From assembly GCA_023384025.1 (NCBI GenBank), contig JAHDXX010000044.1, forward strand, positions 1 through 16,163: a stretch of DNA of 16,163 bases, written 5' to 3'. This document shows positions 14,734-16,163 of this stretch, in pieces (position 1 is the first letter of the stretch; each line of letters opens with the position of its first letter). The position numbers and the translations under genes were made by a program. The notes under the pieces are model-generated. The model did not search any database. It was not told the origin of the DNA and saw nothing but the letters and a program-made list of their open reading frames with translations. Origin of the DNA: Sphingomonadaceae bacterium. GTDB lineage: Bacteria; Pseudomonadota; Alphaproteobacteria; Sphingomonadales; Sphingomonadaceae.

Positions 14734-15201
14734 TCAGCGAAACATCCCCTGCTCGCGCATTTCACGCCGGTCGCTACGGATCAGCCAGATGCCGAGCGCC
14801 GGGAACAGGGCAACGAACAACGCGGTGAAAGTCATCCATGCGATGGTCTTGCCGTCCGCGAACACAGCCTCTTCGGGCTTGCCAGCCGGATGCACCAAAC
14901 GAACCTCAGTGCCGATCGCGTGGGTCAACCGCTGGCGCCCGTTCAGGCTCTTGCGCAGCCCGATCGTGCCGCTCACCTGACGTGTCTGGCCACTTTCATC
15001 GATGAAGCTTACGACGGGGACGGCGCTGGTTCCGCGACTGCCGCCTGACCGGCTGTCACTGGTGCTGACCACTCCGGTCGTGACTTCGCCGGTCAACCCG
15101 AACCAGGCAATCTTGCCGAGACCGCCGACCGAGAACAGCAGGAACGGCCCCGAAAGCAGCACGAACGCCGCACCAACGATGCCCTTCAGCCCGACACTCA
15201 C
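14734..15201 (-). CDS. DUF3592-like membrane protein
   Basis: This protein of about 155 residues has two hydrophobic segments: a long one near the N-terminus (GIVGAAFVLLSGPFLLFSVGG) and one near the C-terminus (MTFTALFVALFPALGIWLI). The soluble region between them contains VPVVSFIDESGQTRQVSG and GTEVRLVHPAGKPEEAVF. This arrangement, with a small beta-rich domain between two membrane helices, matches DUF3592 proteins, whose function is not known. GTG 15199-15201 overlaps the trmB TGA as GTGA, although the GGAGG before it is almost touching the start. GTG 15223-15225 is the alternative and would overlap trmB more. It is probably co-transcribed with trmB and is not obviously part of the capsule pathway. 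Confidence 0.7.
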   Translation of the reverse strand: MSVGLKGIVGAAFVLLSGPFLLFSVGGLGKIAWFGLTGEVTTGVVSTSDSRSGGSRGTSAVPVVSFIDESGQTRQVSGTIGLRKSLNGRQRLTHAIGTEVRLVHPAGKPEEAVFADGKTIAWMTFTALFVALFPALGIWLIRSDRREMREQGMFR

Positions 15202-15899
15202 CTCCGCCGGAACCGGAAATACCACACTTCGTGCCCGTAGACTGTGCGCGCCTTGTGCTCATACCGCGTCTCGCACCAGCCGGATGGGCGGATTTCCCAG
15301 CTTTCCCGGCCGTTCACTTGCCATTCGAACAGGTCGGTGTGGCGCTGCATCACCATCAGGGCGTGGCGTAGATAGACGTCATGATCGGTGCCGAAGCGGA
15401 ACTCGCCGCCCGGTTTCAGTTTCTGCGCGAACAGCTTCACCGGCCCGTCGTTCATCATCCGCCGCTTGGCGTGCTTGGCCTTGGGCCAGGGATCAGGGTG
15501 GAGCAGGTAGAGCATGGTCAGGCTGCCGTCGGGGATGCGCGCCAGCACCTCCAGCGCGTCCCCCCAGTGCAGCCGGACATTGGCAAGACTCCCGTCGCGC
15601 ACATGGACCAGCGCCTGCGCCACCCCGTTGACGAAGGGTTCGGCTCCGATGAAGCCGTGATCCGGCAGCAGGTCGGCGCGATAGGCGAGGTGCTCCCCGC
15701 CGCCAAACCCGATCTCGAAATGGAGGGGACGCGAATCGCCGAACAGCACTTCGGACGTGACCGGGCCCTCGGCCGGCACTGCGATCTGCGGCAGCAGCTT
15801 GTCGACCAGTTCCTGCTGCCCGGCGCGCAGCGGCTTGCCCTGGCTGCGACCATACAGCCGGTTGAGAGTGGTCGGGTCGCCTTCCTTGAATGCTGTCAT
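15198..15899 (-). CDS. trmB: tRNA (guanine-N7-)-methyltransferase
   Basis: TrmB makes m7G at position 46 of tRNA using S-adenosylmethionine. The 233-residue protein shows the SAM-binding loop FEIGFGGGEHLAYRA, then FIGAEPFVNGVAQAL, RLHWGDALEVL, the family signature LLHPDPWPKAKHAKRRMMN, and FRFGTDHDVYLRHAL with the conserved T-D. It ends YRFR-like (VWYFRFRRR). ATG 15897-15899 gives MTAFKEGDPTTLNRLYGRS, a common TrmB start in alphaproteobacteria. The open frame upstream runs through the ctrA terminator and is not coding. The gene lies just downstream of that terminator, so it needs its own promoter or read-through. The DUF3592-like gene follows with a 4-base overlap. Confidence 0.95.
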   Translation of the reverse strand: MTAFKEGDPTTLNRLYGRSQGKPLRAGQQELVDKLLPQIAVPAEGPVTSEVLFGDSRPLHFEIGFGGGEHLAYRADLLPDHGFIGAEPFVNGVAQALVHVRDGSLANVRLHWGDALEVLARIPDGSLTMLYLLHPDPWPKAKHAKRRMMNDGPVKLFAQKLKPGGEFRFGTDHDVYLRHALMVMQRHTDLFEWQVNGRESWEIRPSGWCETRYEHKARTVYGHEVWYFRFRRR

Positions 15900-15912
15900 T
15901 CGCAGCCCATAG

Positions 15913-15943
15913 AAAAACGCCCGGGGTGTTTCCACCCCGGGCG
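15913..15943 (-). terminator. Rho-independent terminator of ctrA
   Basis: CGCCCGGGGTG (15918-15928) and CACCCCGGGCG (15933-15943) form a perfect 11-base-pair stem with a 4-base loop. Read on the minus strand the stem is followed directly by TTTTT (15917-15913). It lies about 70 bases after the ctrA stop and ends 14 bases before the trmB ATG. Confidence 0.92.
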
Positions 15944-15985
15944 CATCCCCCGTCCCAGAAGAAGGACTTTTGACTTCTATTCCCC

Positions 15986-16001
15986 GGCTCGCCTGCGAGC
16001 C
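15986..16001. repeat. Inverted repeat in the ctrA 3' untranslated region
   Basis: GGCTCGCCTGCGAGCC is a perfect palindrome-like hairpin (six to seven base pairs) starting 10 bases after the ctrA stop and preceding the main terminator. It has no U-tract of its own. Confidence 0.6.
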
Positions 16002-16011
16002 GCAAGGCCGG

Positions 16012-16163
16012 TTATGCGGCTTCGGCTTCCTCGCCCGGATCGCGCAGCACGTAGCCGCGGCCCCAGACGGTTTCGATGTAGTTCTCGCCGCCGCAGGCAT
16101 GGCTCAGTTTCTTGCGCAGCTTGCAGATGAACACGTCGATGATCTTGAGCTCGGGCTCGTCCA
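16012..16163 (-). CDS. ctrA: Cell-cycle response regulator CtrA, C-terminal end (partial)
   Basis: Only the last 49 residues are in the window, reading DEPELKIIDVFICKLRKKL, then ENYIETVWGRGYVLRDP and the tail GEEAEAA, with TAA at 16014-16012. This is the winged-helix DNA-binding end of an OmpR-type response regulator. The wording DEPE-K-IDVFICKLRKKL with ET-WGRGYVLR is that of CtrA, the master cell-cycle and motility regulator of alphaproteobacteria. The recognition helix and wing are intact. The receiver domain and promoter are beyond the right edge. Confidence 0.93.
   Translation of the reverse strand, partial: DEPELKIIDVFICKLRKKLSHACGGENYIETVWGRGYVLRDPGEEAEAA

Noticed and set aside
15900..16100. 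N-terminal extension of trmB by 67 codons
   Set aside because: It would run through the ctrA terminator and the ctrA coding end; TrmB homology begins at the ATG at 15899.
1..16163. CRISPR arrays, insertion sequences, tRNA or rRNA genes, integrase or attachment sites
   Set aside because: I looked for regularly spaced repeats, transposase motifs and tRNA-like folds and found none, despite the compositional hints of transfer.

Overview
The window carries most of an ABC-transporter-dependent (group 2/KPS type) capsular polysaccharide locus from a GC-rich alphaproteobacterium. At the right edge are trmB and the C-terminus of the cell-cycle regulator CtrA. CtrA restricts the host to Alphaproteobacteria. 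The gene content and protein style suggest Sphingomonadales (Erythrobacter, Novosphingobium or Sphingomonas relatives). That family-level placement is inference.

Layout from left to right. (1) 1-242, plus strand: the broken 3' end of a sterol desaturase/fatty acid hydroxylase-like gene with an in-frame TAA. (2) 239-5491, minus strand: an operon read from right to left, kpsF (arabinose-5-phosphate isomerase), kdsB (CMP-Kdo synthetase), a histidine-phosphatase-family gene, a KpsC-like beta-Kdo transferase and a GT4-type glycosyltransferase. The last three genes are joined by 4-base GTGA/ATGA overlaps. (3) 5654-9337, plus strand: kdsA (Kdo-8-phosphate synthase), then kpsE, kpsM and kpsT (periplasmic adaptor, ABC permease, ABC ATPase). 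(4) 9404-14522, minus strand: a kpsD/wza-like outer-membrane export lipoprotein, a sulfotransferase with a long coiled coil, and a 600-residue protein with two glycosyltransferase-like regions. (5) 14734-15899, minus strand: trmB followed by a DUF3592-like membrane protein. (6) 15913-16163, minus strand: the end of ctrA and its strong intrinsic terminator.

Working model. KpsF, KdsA and KdsB make CMP-Kdo from ribulose-5-phosphate. A Kdo-8-phosphate phosphatase of the KdsC type is not present in the window. The KpsC-like enzyme builds the beta-Kdo linker on a lipid anchor, and the glycosyltransferases build the chain. KpsM/KpsT export it, and KpsE and the KpsD-like lipoprotein carry it across the periplasm and outer membrane. 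The sulfotransferase suggests that the glycan may be sulfated. No kpsS homologue is visible here.

The most notable points are: the sulfotransferase/glycosyltransferase pair, which share a short 'PDV...DP.RHYL' module at their facing ends; the KpsC-like protein, in which only one of the two usual Kdo-transferase modules looks intact; and the histidine phosphatase, which has Asn where a catalytic His is expected and sits where a KdsC-type phosphatase would be useful. Parts of kpsM and the 600-residue gene fall to about 33-38% GC within otherwise GC-rich DNA, which suggests exchange of the variable part of the locus.
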